Shown: piece after piece, positions 50,891 through 60,578 of the stretch | Layout of the letters: each line of letters opens with the position of its first letter | How positions within the stretch are numbered: position 1 is the first letter of the stretch | NCBI RefSeq assembly: GCF_020171315.1 | Contig: NZ_JAIUZP010000004.1 | Span: 248,001 to 312,000, forward strand | Direction: 5' to 3' | DNA from: Pseudooceanicola nanhaiensis | GTDB lineage: Bacteria > Pseudomonadota > Alphaproteobacteria > Rhodobacterales > Rhodobacteraceae | Length of the DNA: 64,000 bases | Made by a program: the position numbers and the translations under genes | Notes under the pieces: generated by a model | Databases searched by the model: none | What the model was told of the DNA's origin: nothing | What the model saw: the letters and a program-made list of their open reading frames with translations, nothing else

Positions 50891-52393
50891 ATGCGCACAA
50901 ATCCGACCGAACAGGAGCTTCAGGCCCAGGCCGACCCGAACCACCCGCCCCATGACGAGGCCGCCGAGCCGATCAAGCCGGTGCGGCTTGCCGCGCTGAT
51001 CGCCGGTCCGGTGCTGGCGGGCATCGTGCTGATGCTGCCCGCGCCCGCGGGCCTCAACCCCGAGGCCTGGCGGCTGGTGGCCCTGACGGTCTGGATGGTG
51101 ATCTGGTGGCTGGCCGAGGCCGTCCCCCTGCCCGCCACCGCCCTGCTGCCGATCCCGATGCTGCCGATCCTCGGCATCCAGCAGGTGGCCGAGGTCACGG
51201 TGCGCTATGGCAACCACCTGATCTTCCTCTTCCTCGGCGGTTTCATCCTGGCCGCCGGGATGCAGCGCTGGGGCCTGCACCGGCGCATCGCGCTCTTCAT
51301 CGTGCAGAAGATCGGCACCTCGCCGGGCGGGATCATCGCGGGCTTCATGCTGGCGACGGGCTTCCTGTCCATGTGGATCTCGAACACCGCCACGGCGGTT
51401 ATGATGTATGCCGTGGGCATCTCGGTCATCGAGTTCGTGGACAGCAAGGTCGCGGACAAGAAGATGGCCCGCAACTTCGCCGTGTCGCTGCTGCTCTCGA
51501 TCGCCTTCTCGGCCTCCATCGGCGGGGTCGGCACGCTGATCGGCACGCCGCCGAACGCGCTGCTGGCGGGGCTGCTGTCCGACAGCTACGGCATTCAGGT
51601 CGGCTTCCTGCAGTGGATGTACATCGGCGTGCCCGTGGTGGTGGTGATGCTGCCCGCGACCTATATCCTGCTGACCAAGGTCATCTTCCCCACCAAGGGG
51701 CTGGAACTGGGCGAGGTCCGCGCGATCATCGACGCGGAGTACCAGAAGCTCGGCAAGATGGACCGGGGCGAGATCATCGTGGCCATCGTCTTTGGCGCGG
51801 CGGCCTTCTTCTGGATCACCCGCAGCTTCCTCGGCCTGCCGCTGAACGACGCGGGCATCGCCATGGCGGCGGCCCTGCTGCTCTTCGCGATCCCGGTGTC
51901 GCGCCGGGAGGGCTACGTGCTGGACTGGACCGTCACCCGCACCCTGCCCTGGGGCGTGCTGATGCTCTTCGGGGGCGGCCTCGCGCTTGCCGGCGCCTTC
52001 GAGGCGACGGGCCTCGCGCAGTGGATCGGCGACATGGTCGGCGGGCTGCAGGGCGTGAACCTCTGGGTGCTGATCCTCGTGGTGACCACGGCGATCGTCT
52101 ACCTGACCGAGATCACGTCGAACACCGCCTCCACCGCCACCTTCCTGCCGATCCTCGGCGCGGTGGCCGTGGGTCTGGGCGTGCCGGTCGAATACCTGAT
52201 GGTGCCCGTGGCGCTTGGCGCGTCGATGGCCTTCATGATGCCGGTGGCGACGCCGCCCAACGCCATCGTCTTCTCCTACGAGGGGCTGCACCTGGCGGAC
52301 ATGGTGAAGGCGGGCTTCCTGCTCAACATCCTGTCCATCGCCGTGGTCTACGGCGCGATGTACCTGCTGGCGGGGCCTGTCTTCGGGCTCTGA
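50891..52393 (+). CDS. DASS family sodium/anion symporter (SLC13-like)
   Basis: This 500-residue inner-membrane transporter of the divalent anion:sodium symporter family carries dicarboxylates, citrate-like acids or sulfate. The two Ser-Asn-Thr motifs that build the sodium and carboxylate site are 'WISNTATAV' and 'ITSNTASTATFLP'. About eleven to thirteen helices follow a polar N-terminus of ~30 residues. AAGGA precedes ATG 50891. It lies before, but is probably not part of, the hyu locus. Confidence 0.9.
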   Translation: MRTNPTEQELQAQADPNHPPHDEAAEPIKPVRLAALIAGPVLAGIVLMLPAPAGLNPEAWRLVALTVWMVIWWLAEAVPLPATALLPIPMLPILGIQQVAEVTVRYGNHLIFLFLGGFILAAGMQRWGLHRRIALFIVQKIGTSPGGIIAGFMLATGFLSMWISNTATAVMMYAVGISVIEFVDSKVADKKMARNFAVSLLLSIAFSASIGGVGTLIGTPPNALLAGLLSDSYGIQVGFLQWMYIGVPVVVVMLPATYILLTKVIFPTKGLELGEVRAIIDAEYQKLGKMDRGEIIVAIVFGAAAFFWITRSFLGLPLNDAGIAMAAALLLFAIPVSRREGYVLDWTVTRTLPWGVLMLFGGGLALAGAFEATGLAQWIGDMVGGLQGVNLWVLILVVTTAIVYLTEITSNTASTATFLPILGAVAVGLGVPVEYLMVPVALGASMAFMMPVATPPNAIVFSYEGLHLADMVKAGFLLNILSIAVVYGAMYLLAGPVFGL

Positions 52394-52422
52394 TCCCCGC
52401 GGAAGGCAAGACGGAACACGGT

Positions 52423-52452
52423 AAGGGGCCGCACATGCGGCCCCTTTCGTTT
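52423..52452 (+). terminator. Terminator after the DASS transporter
   Basis: AAGGGGCCGC pairs with GCGGCCCCTT (loop ACAT), followed by TCGTTT. The rest of the 450-bp gap holds the operator pair described next and a little other structure. Confidence 0.85.
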
Positions 52453-52681
52453 ATCCCCGTGCCTGCCCCGGATCCCGGTTCAGATCCTTGCAGGTCTCTA
52501 TGACATCGGCCTGGGGTTACCGGGGCCGCCCCGCACAGCGCGTTTCGCACCGCGCGAAGATGAGACGGTGGAGAGCCCCGGCAAAAAAATTGCCCGCCAC
52601 GTAGAAACGGGCGGGCCAGAACACAGTGCCGGCACCTGCGTGTTGGGGGCAAGAACCGACAGAGAGGCAGCGGAACGGTTC

Positions 52682-52712
52682 GGGTGTATCCGCTACACCC
52701 CCTGTATACAGG
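52682..52712. promoter_or_regulatory. Two adjacent palindromes upstream of the LysR gene
   Basis: GGGTGTA-TCCGC-TACACCC (52682-52700) is a perfect dyad with a five-base spacer and contains T-N11-A, the LysR-box form. It is followed directly by the perfect palindrome CCTGTATACAGG (52701-52712). Both are about 140 bp before the LysR start, a likely autoregulatory region; the second may bind another regulator. Confidence 0.55.
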
Positions 52713-52843
52713 CCGCACACAAAGCGGACAATGACGTGTTTTGTGTCAGCATGAAAGCTGCCCCTTCAGCGCCTCCCGCCGCTGGCCAACCTCCGCCGGA
52801 GCCCGTAGGTTGGCGCGACAGGAATTACCGACAGTCCCCGCCC

Positions 52844-53791
52844 ATGAGCCTTGGCATCATCCCCGAAATCCGCAACTCGGCCGCCCTGCGCTACTTCTAC
52901 GAAGTGGCCGAGCATGGCTCGTTCCGGGCCGCTTCGGACGCCGTCCACATCGCCACCTCGGCCATCAGCCGACAGATCCGCCTGCTGGAGGACGACCTTG
53001 GCGTCGCGCTCTTCGACCGGGGGCCGGGGCGCGACGGGGTGACGCTGACCGCGGCGGGAGAGGTGCTGCAGGCCCGGCTGAAACAGGCCATGCGGGAACT
53101 CTCCACGGCCCATGCCGAGATACAGGCCCTGCGCGGGCTGGAGAGCGGCGAGGTGACGCTGGGCTTCAACGATTCCATCGGGCGGGATTTCGGCGTGCAG
53201 CTGGTGCAGGGCTTCATGGCCGCGCATCCCGGGATCGCCGTCAATACGGTGATTGGCAACACCCCCGGCCTGACCGAGCAGTTGCTGGCCGGCGAGATCG
53301 ACATCCTGATCGCCTACAGCGTCCCCGACCGGCCTGACATCCGGCGCGGCCCGACCTTCGAGACCGAGCTGCACCTCATGGTGCCCGCAGGCCACGACTG
53401 GGCCGGGCGCGCGGCGATCCCGCTGGCGGATCTGGCCGATCAGGTGCTGATCCTGCCCGAGCCGACGCTCGCCCTACGCCGCACCTTCGACAAGCTGATG
53501 GAGCGCAACGGCATCCATCCACGCCGGGTGATGACGTCGAATTCCTTCGAGACGATGGCCGATCTGGTCGCCGCGGGTCTGGGGCACGGGATACAGGTGC
53601 GCCCGGCGCCGGGCCGCGATCCGCGCCGCCCGGGGCTGCATTTCGTCCCGATCCACGATCCGCGGATCGAACGGGGCACGCTGGCGCTCTGCATGGATGC
53701 CCGGCGCGTGCCCTCGCCGGCAGTGCGGGCCTGTTTCAACCAACTGGCCGACGCCCTGCCCGATCTGGTGCAGGCGACGCCCCTCCCCTGA
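52844..53791 (+). CDS. LysR family transcriptional regulator of the hyu locus
   Basis: This 315-residue LTTR has an N-terminal HTH ('GSFRAASDAVHIATSAISRQ', about residues 24-43) and an effector domain from about 95. It is followed by hyuA in the same direction after 98 bp, and flanked by two LysR-type dyads. It probably activates the hydantoinase genes in response to the substrate or a product. ATG 52844 gives family length. Confidence 0.9.
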   Translation: MSLGIIPEIRNSAALRYFYEVAEHGSFRAASDAVHIATSAISRQIRLLEDDLGVALFDRGPGRDGVTLTAAGEVLQARLKQAMRELSTAHAEIQALRGLESGEVTLGFNDSIGRDFGVQLVQGFMAAHPGIAVNTVIGNTPGLTEQLLAGEIDILIAYSVPDRPDIRRGPTFETELHLMVPAGHDWAGRAAIPLADLADQVLILPEPTLALRRTFDKLMERNGIHPRRVMTSNSFETMADLVAAGLGHGIQVRPAPGRDPRRPGLHFVPIHDPRIERGTLALCMDARRVPSPAVRACFNQLADALPDLVQATPLP

Positions 53792-53795
53792 TGTA

Positions 53796-53810
53796 TTCTA
53801 ATTTATAGAA
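53796..53810. promoter_or_regulatory. LysR-type box before hyuA
   Basis: The perfect AT-rich dyad TTCTA-ATTTA-TAGAA has T-N11-A spacing and lies between the LysR stop and hyuA. It has the same TA-N5-TA centre as the dyad upstream of the LysR gene. Confidence 0.6.
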
Positions 53811-53889
53811 CTTTGCCTCCACCTTATTGATCTTTACCCCAGCCCGTCCGCCGGGTCTTCTGCGCGTCAGAGATCAAGAACGGAAGACG

Positions 53890-56004
53890 ATGGCACAGGC
53901 ACGGATCGGCATCGACGTCGGGGGCACCTTCACCGACACATACCTCGACCTAGGCGACGGGAACGGCCTCTCGGACAAGCGACTGACCACTCTGGCCACC
54001 CCGGAAGAGGCCATCGCCGGCGCCGTGACGGACCTCATCGCCCGCGCGGGCCTGACGCCCGACCAGATCGGCGGCATCGTCCACGGCACCACGCTGGCCA
54101 CCAACGCGGTGATCGAACGGCGCGGCGCACGGGCCGCCCTGATCACGACGCAGGGCTTCCGCGACGTGCTGGAAATGGGGCGCGAGGACCGCTACGCGCA
54201 ATATGACCTGAACCTGCGCAAGCCCGCGCCGCTGGTGCCCCGGTCCCGCAGGCTGGTGGTGGAGGAACGCATCGCCGCCGACGGCACGGTGCTGCTGCCG
54301 CTCGACCTTGCCGCGCTGAAGGCGCTGGTGCCGCAGCTGGAGGAGGTGGAAAGCGCCGCGATCTGCTTCCTCAACAGCTACGTGAACCCGGCGCACGAGG
54401 AAGCGGCGCGCGATCATCTGGCCCGGCTCTGCCCGCATCTCAGCCTCTCGATCTCCTCCGAGGTGGCCCCCGTGGTGCGCGAATTCGAACGCTTCAGCAC
54501 GGCGGCGGCCAATGCCTATGTGCAGCCGCTGATCGACCGTTACCTCTCGCGGCTCGACGCGCGGCTCACCGCGGCGGGGCTCACCTGTCCGCGCCACCTC
54601 ATGCTGTCGAGCGGCTCGCTGTGCGATTTCGAGACCGGGCGCCGCTTCCCCGTGCGGCTGATCGAAAGCGGCCCGGCCGGGGGCGCGCTCTTCGCGGCCC
54701 GGATCGCGGCCCGGCACGAGGTCGCCGAGGCCATGGCCTTCGACCTTGGCGGGACCACCGCCAAGCTGACGCTGATCGACCACGGCAGGCCGCATCGCAC
54801 CAATGATTTCGAAGCCGCCCGGCTGGAGAAATTCGTCAAGGGCAGCGGGCTGCCCCTCAAGGTGCCCTCCGTCGATCTGCTGGAGATCGGCGCCGGGGGC
54901 GGCTCGGTCGCCTGGCTCGACCAGCTGGGTCGCTTGCGCGTGGGCCCCGAGGGCACCGGCTCCACCCCCGGGCCTGCCTGCTATGGCCGCGGCGGCACCC
55001 TGCCCACGGTCACCGATGCGAACCTTCTGCTCGGGCGGCTCTCGCCCGAAAGCTTCGCCGGGGGCGCGGTGACGCTGGACCCGGCGCGCGCCCAGCGCGC
55101 GCTCGACACGCTCGACATGGGCGGTGGCCCCGCCGCACCCACGGCGACCGCCACCGCGATCCTCGCCGCGGTGGACGAGGCGATGGCCCTTGCCGCACGC
55201 CTCCACGCGGTCGAAATGGGCGCCGCCCTTGGCCCGCGCACGCTGGTGGCCTTCGGCGGCGGCGGCCCGCTGCACGCGGCCTCGCTGGCCGAGGCCATCG
55301 GCATCGCCTCCGTCATGGTGCCCCCCGATGCGGGCGTCGGCTCGGCCATCGGGTTCCTGACGGCGGATGCCGCCTTCGAGATCACCCGCAGCGCGCCCAT
55401 GGCCCTCACGACGCTGGAAACGGCAGACGTCATGGAACTGACCACGGCGATGGAGGCAGAGGGCCGCGCCATCACCGGGGACGCGCCGGGCCTGCGGGCC
55501 GAGTGGTCCGCCGCCATGCGCTATGTCGGGCAAGGCCACGAGGTCGCGGTGGCGCTGCCCGATCCGCTGGCCCCGCCCGAGGAGCTGCGCGCGGCCTTCG
55601 AGGCGGCCTACCACCGTCTCTATGGGCGCAGGCTGGAGCGGATCGGCGTGGAAATCATCAGCTGGACCTGCCGGATCGCCCCGCCGCCCCGCCCGGCGCA
55701 GGCAGTGCCCGCGCCGCAGGAGGCCACGGCCCCAGCGGCTGACGGCCATGCAGAGGTCGGCGGCGCCCGTCACGCCGCCCTGCCCCATGCGCTCTATACC
55801 CGGGCGGCGCTGCGCCCCGGCCACGTTCTGACGGGCCCCTGCCTGGTCCGCGAGGCGGCCACCAGCACGGCCGTTCCCCCCGGCTGGGAGGTGCGCGTGC
55901 TGGGCGACGGCACGCTGCACCTGCTCCGCCTGCCCCAGACGCGTTCCGAAATGGCGACATCCACGGCGACCCCCACAGAGATCCCTACGGAGGCCCCGGT
56001 ATGA
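53890..56004 (+). CDS. hyuA: Hydantoinase/oxoprolinase subunit A
   Basis: This 704-residue protein of the HyuA/OplahA family is the ATP-binding subunit that, with HyuB, opens 5-oxoproline, N-methylhydantoin or similar cyclic amides, or carboxylates acetone-like compounds. The ASKHA phosphate-binding start is 'IGIDVGGTFTDTYL', with 'VHGTTLATNAVIER' and 'FDLGGTTAKLTLI' further on. ATG 53890 is chosen over upstream codons because homology-like sequence begins there. It overlaps hyuB (ATGA). Confidence 0.92.
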   Translation: MAQARIGIDVGGTFTDTYLDLGDGNGLSDKRLTTLATPEEAIAGAVTDLIARAGLTPDQIGGIVHGTTLATNAVIERRGARAALITTQGFRDVLEMGREDRYAQYDLNLRKPAPLVPRSRRLVVEERIAADGTVLLPLDLAALKALVPQLEEVESAAICFLNSYVNPAHEEAARDHLARLCPHLSLSISSEVAPVVREFERFSTAAANAYVQPLIDRYLSRLDARLTAAGLTCPRHLMLSSGSLCDFETGRRFPVRLIESGPAGGALFAARIAARHEVAEAMAFDLGGTTAKLTLIDHGRPHRTNDFEAARLEKFVKGSGLPLKVPSVDLLEIGAGGGSVAWLDQLGRLRVGPEGTGSTPGPACYGRGGTLPTVTDANLLLGRLSPESFAGGAVTLDPARAQRALDTLDMGGGPAAPTATATAILAAVDEAMALAARLHAVEMGAALGPRTLVAFGGGGPLHAASLAEAIGIASVMVPPDAGVGSAIGFLTADAAFEITRSAPMALTTLETADVMELTTAMEAEGRAITGDAPGLRAEWSAAMRYVGQGHEVAVALPDPLAPPEELRAAFEAAYHRLYGRRLERIGVEIISWTCRIAPPPRPAQAVPAPQEATAPAADGHAEVGGARHAALPHALYTRAALRPGHVLTGPCLVREAATSTAVPPGWEVRVLGDGTLHLLRLPQTRSEMATSTATPTEIPTEAPV

Positions 56005-57692
56005 CCCATGATCCCCTCACCTTCCAGATCCTCTGGGACCGCCTGCTGAGCCTCGTCGAGGAACAGGCCCGCGTCCTCGTCCGCACCGCCTTCTGCTCCA
56101 CCGTGCGCGAGGCCGAGGACCTCTCCTTCGGCCTCTTTGACCGGGCGGGCGCCATGGTGGCGCAGGCCGCCACCGGCACCCCCGGCCACGTGAACGCCAT
56201 GGCCGCGACGGTGGTGCATTTCCTCGATCGGTTCCCGCTGGAGACGATGAAACCCGGCGATCACTTCATGACCAACGACCCATGGCTCGCCTCGGGTCAC
56301 CGGCATGACCTGACGCTGGTCAGCCCGGTGTTCCACGCGGGCCGCGCCGTGGCGCTGATCGCCTCGACCTGCCATCAGGTCGATATCGGCGGGCGCGGAC
56401 AGACGGCAGACGGCACCTCGGTCTTCGAGGAAGGCTTTGCCCTGCCGATCATGCGGATCTGCACCGACGGCCAGCTGCACGAGGATATCCGCCTGATCCT
56501 GCGCGAGAATGTCCGCCACCCCGATCAGGTCGAAGGCGACGTGCTGTCGATGATCACGGCGGGGGAAACCGCCGCGGCGGGGCTCTGCGCGCTGATGACG
56601 GAATTCGGCCTGACGGATATCGACGCGCTCTCCGCCGGCATCCTCGCGCGGACCGAGGCGGCGACCCGCGCCGCGATCGCCAAATGCCCCGATGGCACGT
56701 GGTCCGACAGCCTGACGCTGGACGGGTTCGGCGCGCCGATCACGCTCAACTGCCGCCTGACCATCGCGGGCGACAGCATCCACGCCGATTTCGAGGGCAG
56801 CGCCCCGGCCCTGCCGCGCGGTGTGAACCTCGTACTGAACTACACCGCCGCCTATGCCGCCTATGGCATCAAGTGCGTCGTCTCGCCGGAGCTGCCCAAC
56901 AACGCGGGTGCCCTTGCGCCGATCCGGGTCAGCGCGCCCATCGGCTCGGTCCTCAACGTCGAACGCCCCGCGCCTGTCGCCGCACGGCACATCATCGGGC
57001 AGTTCCTGCCGGAGCTGGTGATGAACTGCCTGGCCAAGGCCATGCCCGGCGTGGTGCCCGCCGATGGCGCCTCCTGCGTCTGGACGGCGCAGCTGCGCGG
57101 ACAGGTCGAGGGCCAGCCCTTCGATGCGGTCTTCTTCAACGCGGGCGGCATGGGCGCGCGCCATGCGCTCGACGGGCTGGATGCCACCGGCTTTCCCAGC
57201 GGCATCCGTGCCACCGCCAGCGAGGTGGTCGAGGCCATCGCCCCCATCGTCATCTGGCGCAAGGATCTGGCCATGGACAGCGGCGGCCCGGGTCGGATGC
57301 GCGGCGGGCTGGGACAGGTGGTCGAGGTCGGCACGCGGGACGGCTCCCCCTTCACCGTCTTCGCGCTCTATGACCGGATCGACCACGCCGCCCGGGGCCG
57401 CGAGGGCGGCACGGACGGGGCCGCCGGGGCGGCATGGCTGAAATCCGGCCAGCCCCTTGCGGGCCTCGGCCAGCAGGAGGTGCCCGCCGGGGATCGCCTG
57501 TGCCTGTCCCTGCCCGGCGGCGCGGGCCTCGGCACGCCCGAGAGCCGCGAGCCTGCCGCCGTCGCCCGCGACGTGGCGGACGGACGGATCAGCGCCGAGA
57601 GCGCCCAGAGAGACTACCGCGTCGTCCTCACCCCCGGGGGCGATGTGGACGACGCCGCAACACGGACCCTGCGCGGAGAGGCAGCGACATGA
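56001..57692 (+). CDS. hyuB: Hydantoinase/oxoprolinase subunit B
   Basis: This 563-residue HyuB-family protein is the hydrolytic partner of HyuA. Family blocks are visible: 'FSIGxFD'-like 'LSFGLFDRAGAMVAQA' near 35-50, 'HFMTNDPWLASGHRHDL' near 92-108, and the C-terminal Gly-rich 'GGPGRMRGGLGQ'. It overlaps both neighbours, so hyuA-hyuB-monooxygenase form one unit. Confidence 0.92.
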   Translation: MTHDPLTFQILWDRLLSLVEEQARVLVRTAFCSTVREAEDLSFGLFDRAGAMVAQAATGTPGHVNAMAATVVHFLDRFPLETMKPGDHFMTNDPWLASGHRHDLTLVSPVFHAGRAVALIASTCHQVDIGGRGQTADGTSVFEEGFALPIMRICTDGQLHEDIRLILRENVRHPDQVEGDVLSMITAGETAAAGLCALMTEFGLTDIDALSAGILARTEAATRAAIAKCPDGTWSDSLTLDGFGAPITLNCRLTIAGDSIHADFEGSAPALPRGVNLVLNYTAAYAAYGIKCVVSPELPNNAGALAPIRVSAPIGSVLNVERPAPVAARHIIGQFLPELVMNCLAKAMPGVVPADGASCVWTAQLRGQVEGQPFDAVFFNAGGMGARHALDGLDATGFPSGIRATASEVVEAIAPIVIWRKDLAMDSGGPGRMRGGLGQVVEVGTRDGSPFTVFALYDRIDHAARGREGGTDGAAGAAWLKSGQPLAGLGQQEVPAGDRLCLSLPGGAGLGTPESREPAAVARDVADGRISAESAQRDYRVVLTPGGDVDDAATRTLRGEAAT

Positions 57693-58885
57693 CCCAGACA
57701 GACGTGATCATCGCGGGCGCAGGCCCGGTCGGCCAGTACATGGCGCTGCAACTGGTCGAGGCGGGCTATGACGTGACCCTCGTCGAGGCCGGGACAGAGC
57801 CGGTGATCGACTTCCGCGCCTCGACCTTCCATGCGCCCACGCTCGACATGCTGGACGAAGTGGGCGTCGGCGCGCCGCTGATCGCGCGCGGCCGGATCTG
57901 CCGCGACTGGGAGGTGCGCCTGCATCCCACCGGGGACCGGGCGCTTTTCGACATGGCCGCGATAGAGGGCGAAACCGCCCACCCCTACCGCCTGCAATGC
58001 GAACAATGGGAGCTGCAGGACATCCTGCGCCAGAAGCTGACCGGGCGCTGCACCGAGGTGATGGGCACCTCCGTCACCGGGTTCGAGCAGGACGACGACG
58101 GCGTGACCGTCCACATCGAGGGCCCCGAGGGGCCGGGCCTGCTGCGCGGGCGCTTCCTGATCGGCTGTGACGGGGCCCGCAGCGCCGTGCGCCATGCGCT
58201 CGGCTTCGGTTTCGAGGGTGAGACCTATCCCGAGACGACCTATCTCACCACCACGCAATTCCCGTTCCAGGACCATATCGAAGGCCTCTCCAGCGTGGCC
58301 TATTGCTGGTGGCAGGATGGCGGGAACTTCTCGCTCCTGCGGATGGCCGACACATGGCGGGTGTCGATCTACATGGTCGACGGCATCCCCCCCGAGGAGC
58401 AGCTGCGCCCCGAGGCGGTGCAGAAGACACTGCACCGCATCCTCGACATTCCCGGCGATTTCGAGCTGGGAATGGAACCGCGCCCCTACCGCGTCCACAT
58501 GCGTATGGCCGACAGCTACGTCGCGGGCCGCGTCGTGCTGGCCGGGGATTCCGCGCATCTGAACAGCCCGGTGGGCGGCATGGGCCTGAACGGCGGGCTG
58601 CATGATGCCCGCGAGCTGATGCGCGCCCTTGCGCCTGCGCTGGACGGTGCCGACCACGGGCCGCTGCTGGCGCGCTATGACCGCCGCCGCCGCCCCATCG
58701 CCCGGGACGAGATCATCGTGCAGGCGGACAAGGCGCGCGCCCGGATGCGCGAGAAGGACCCCAGCAAGCGGCTCGACCTGCTGAAGGACCTTCAGGCCAT
58801 CGCGGCCGATCCCGTCCGGCTCAAGGCGCACCTCATGGAAAGCTCCATGATCACCACCCTGCGCCGCTCCGAAGCGGTCGAATGA
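57689..58885 (+). CDS. FAD-dependent aromatic-ring-type monooxygenase
   Basis: This 398-residue class A flavoprotein monooxygenase (PHBH/TfdB-like) has FAD motif 'IAGAGPVGQYMALQLVEAG' (8-26), the DG motif 'LIGCDGARSAVRHALG' and the ribityl motif 'VVLAGDSAHLNSPVGGMGLN'. It probably hydroxylates a ring before HyuAB opens it. ATGA overlap with hyuB. A thioredoxin-like C-terminal domain found in longer members is absent. Confidence 0.88.
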   Translation: MTQTDVIIAGAGPVGQYMALQLVEAGYDVTLVEAGTEPVIDFRASTFHAPTLDMLDEVGVGAPLIARGRICRDWEVRLHPTGDRALFDMAAIEGETAHPYRLQCEQWELQDILRQKLTGRCTEVMGTSVTGFEQDDDGVTVHIEGPEGPGLLRGRFLIGCDGARSAVRHALGFGFEGETYPETTYLTTTQFPFQDHIEGLSSVAYCWWQDGGNFSLLRMADTWRVSIYMVDGIPPEEQLRPEAVQKTLHRILDIPGDFELGMEPRPYRVHMRMADSYVAGRVVLAGDSAHLNSPVGGMGLNGGLHDARELMRALAPALDGADHGPLLARYDRRRRPIARDEIIVQADKARARMREKDPSKRLDLLKDLQAIAADPVRLKAHLMESSMITTLRRSEAVE

Positions 58886-59360
58886 CCCGGTCCGCCCACG
58901 CCGCTGCCCCCGTGCCCGGCCTGGGCGGATCACGGCGCCGGATGCGGCAGGGGCGCGCGGCAAAGCGCCCGCATGCGGCAGGCCCCGATGCGGACAAGGG
59001 GCTGGCCTATGTGGCTGCCCGGGCACCGGAAACCCTTGGCGCGCGGGCGCAAGGCCCTGCGGACAGGCCCCGCCCCGCACCCGCGAGCGGAGGGGCTGTG
59101 GATAACTCCGGGCGAACGCCTCAGGAAGCAGCAGCCACGCGAATTTTACGCCGTCAGGGCGCGCGCGATCTGGCCCTTTCCGCAAAGCCTTGGCACCGTC
59201 TGCGCGTAAGGCTGCGGGTCTTCCCGCGCCTGTCCCCTAACGCCTCCCTCCCGTGCCACCGGCCGGGACGGGGCGGTCTGGCGGGGAAGAGCCCTTTCCT
59301 GCCCGGGGGCTGTCCACGCCACCGGGTCCCCGCATGAAACCAGTGAAGCCCGGATCAGAC
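58886..59360. other. 475-bp gap inside the hyu/pxp locus
   Basis: Between the monooxygenase and aminotransferase genes I see GC-rich DNA without coding character, clear operator or terminator. It may hold a second promoter for the aminotransferase-accB-pxp genes. Confidence 0.55.
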
Positions 59361-60578
59361 ATGGACCTTATCTACAGCAGCGAGAAGCTCGGACGTATTG
59401 CCCCCTCGGCCTCGGTCGAGGCGGCCCAGAAAGCCACGGACCTCAAGGCGCAGGGCCTCGACGTGATCTCGCTGGCGGCCGGCGAGCCGGACTTCCCGAC
59501 CCCGCCCCACGTGGTCGCGGCGGCCATTGCCTCGATCCACGCGGGCGACACGAAATACACCGACGTGCGCGGCACCAAGGCGCTGCGCGCCGCTGCCGCC
59601 GCCAAGTTCAAGCGCGACAACGGGCTCGACTATTCGGCGGATGACATCATCGTCGGCCCCGGTGCCAAGAACCTGATCGCCACCGCCCTGACGGCCAGCG
59701 TCAACCCGGGCGACGAGGTGATCATCCCCGCGCCCGCATGGGTCTCCTACGTGGACCTGACCAAGCTGGCCGACGGCGTGCCCGTGGTGGTGGAGACCAA
59801 GCGCCAGTTCGGCCTCAAGCTGGACCCGGAAACGCTGGAAGAGGCGATCACCGACAAGACCCGCTGGCTGTTCCTGAACTCCCCCGGCAACCCCACCGGC
59901 GCGGTCTATTCGCGCGAAGAGCTCGAAGCGCTCGGCAAGGTGCTGGAGAAGCACCCGCACGTCATGGTCCTGACCGACGAGATCTATGAATACCTCCTCT
60001 TCGACGGGGTGAAATTCGTCTCCTTCGTCGAGGCCTGCCCCGGGATGAAGGACCGCACCCTGACGCTGAACGGCGCGTCCAAGGGCTTCGCCATGACCGG
60101 CTGGCGGATCGGCTTTGCCGGTGGCCCCAGCGGGCTGATCAAGGCCATGGGCAAGGTCATGGGGCAGATGGTCGGCTCGTCCTGCACCACCAGTCAGGCG
60201 GCCACCGTCGCCGCGCTGGAGGGCCCGCAGGACTACATCGCCGAGCGCGCCGCCGCCTATCAGGCGCGCCGCGACCGGGTGCTGGAGCTGCTGGAGCCGG
60301 TGCCGGGGATCAGCGCACAGAAGCCGCAGGGCGCCTTCTACCTCTACGTCGATTGCGGCGGGATCCTTGGCAAGGTGAGCGCCAAGGGCAAGGTTCTGGA
60401 AACCGACAGCGATGTGGTCGACTGGCTGCAGGAAGAGGCGCTTGTGGCCACGGTGACCGGCGCGGCCTATGGGCTGTCGCCCTACTTCCGGATCTCGATC
60501 GCCTCGGCCATGCCGGTGCTGGAAGAGGCCTGCGGCCGGATCGCCACGGCCGTCGCCTCCCTGAAGGACCCGGCATGA
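59361..60578 (+). CDS. Class I pyridoxal-phosphate aminotransferase
   Basis: This 405-residue fold-type-I aminotransferase is close to the aspartate/aromatic group. PLP lysine is Lys241 ('NGASKGFAMTGWRIGF'), with 'NSPGNPTGAVYS' and the Asp of 'LTDEIYEYL'. ATG 59361 is used; ATG 59334 would add nine residues and neither has a clear ribosome-binding site. It overlaps accB (ATGA), so it acts in the same pathway, perhaps on the amino acid freed by ring opening. Confidence 0.88.
   Translation: MDLIYSSEKLGRIAPSASVEAAQKATDLKAQGLDVISLAAGEPDFPTPPHVVAAAIASIHAGDTKYTDVRGTKALRAAAAAKFKRDNGLDYSADDIIVGPGAKNLIATALTASVNPGDEVIIPAPAWVSYVDLTKLADGVPVVVETKRQFGLKLDPETLEEAITDKTRWLFLNSPGNPTGAVYSREELEALGKVLEKHPHVMVLTDEIYEYLLFDGVKFVSFVEACPGMKDRTLTLNGASKGFAMTGWRIGFAGGPSGLIKAMGKVMGQMVGSSCTTSQAATVAALEGPQDYIAERAAAYQARRDRVLELLEPVPGISAQKPQGAFYLYVDCGGILGKVSAKGKVLETDSDVVDWLQEEALVATVTGAAYGLSPYFRISIASAMPVLEEACGRIATAVASLKDPA

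Noticed and set aside
50469-50900. 143-codon minus-strand frame in the gap before the DASS gene
   Set aside because: Arg/Ala-rich and Cys-scattered, overlaps the transporter promoter, no start signal.
53950-55920. 656-codon minus-strand frame antisense to hyuA
   Set aside because: Arg/Gly/His-rich shadow; hyuA has full family motifs.
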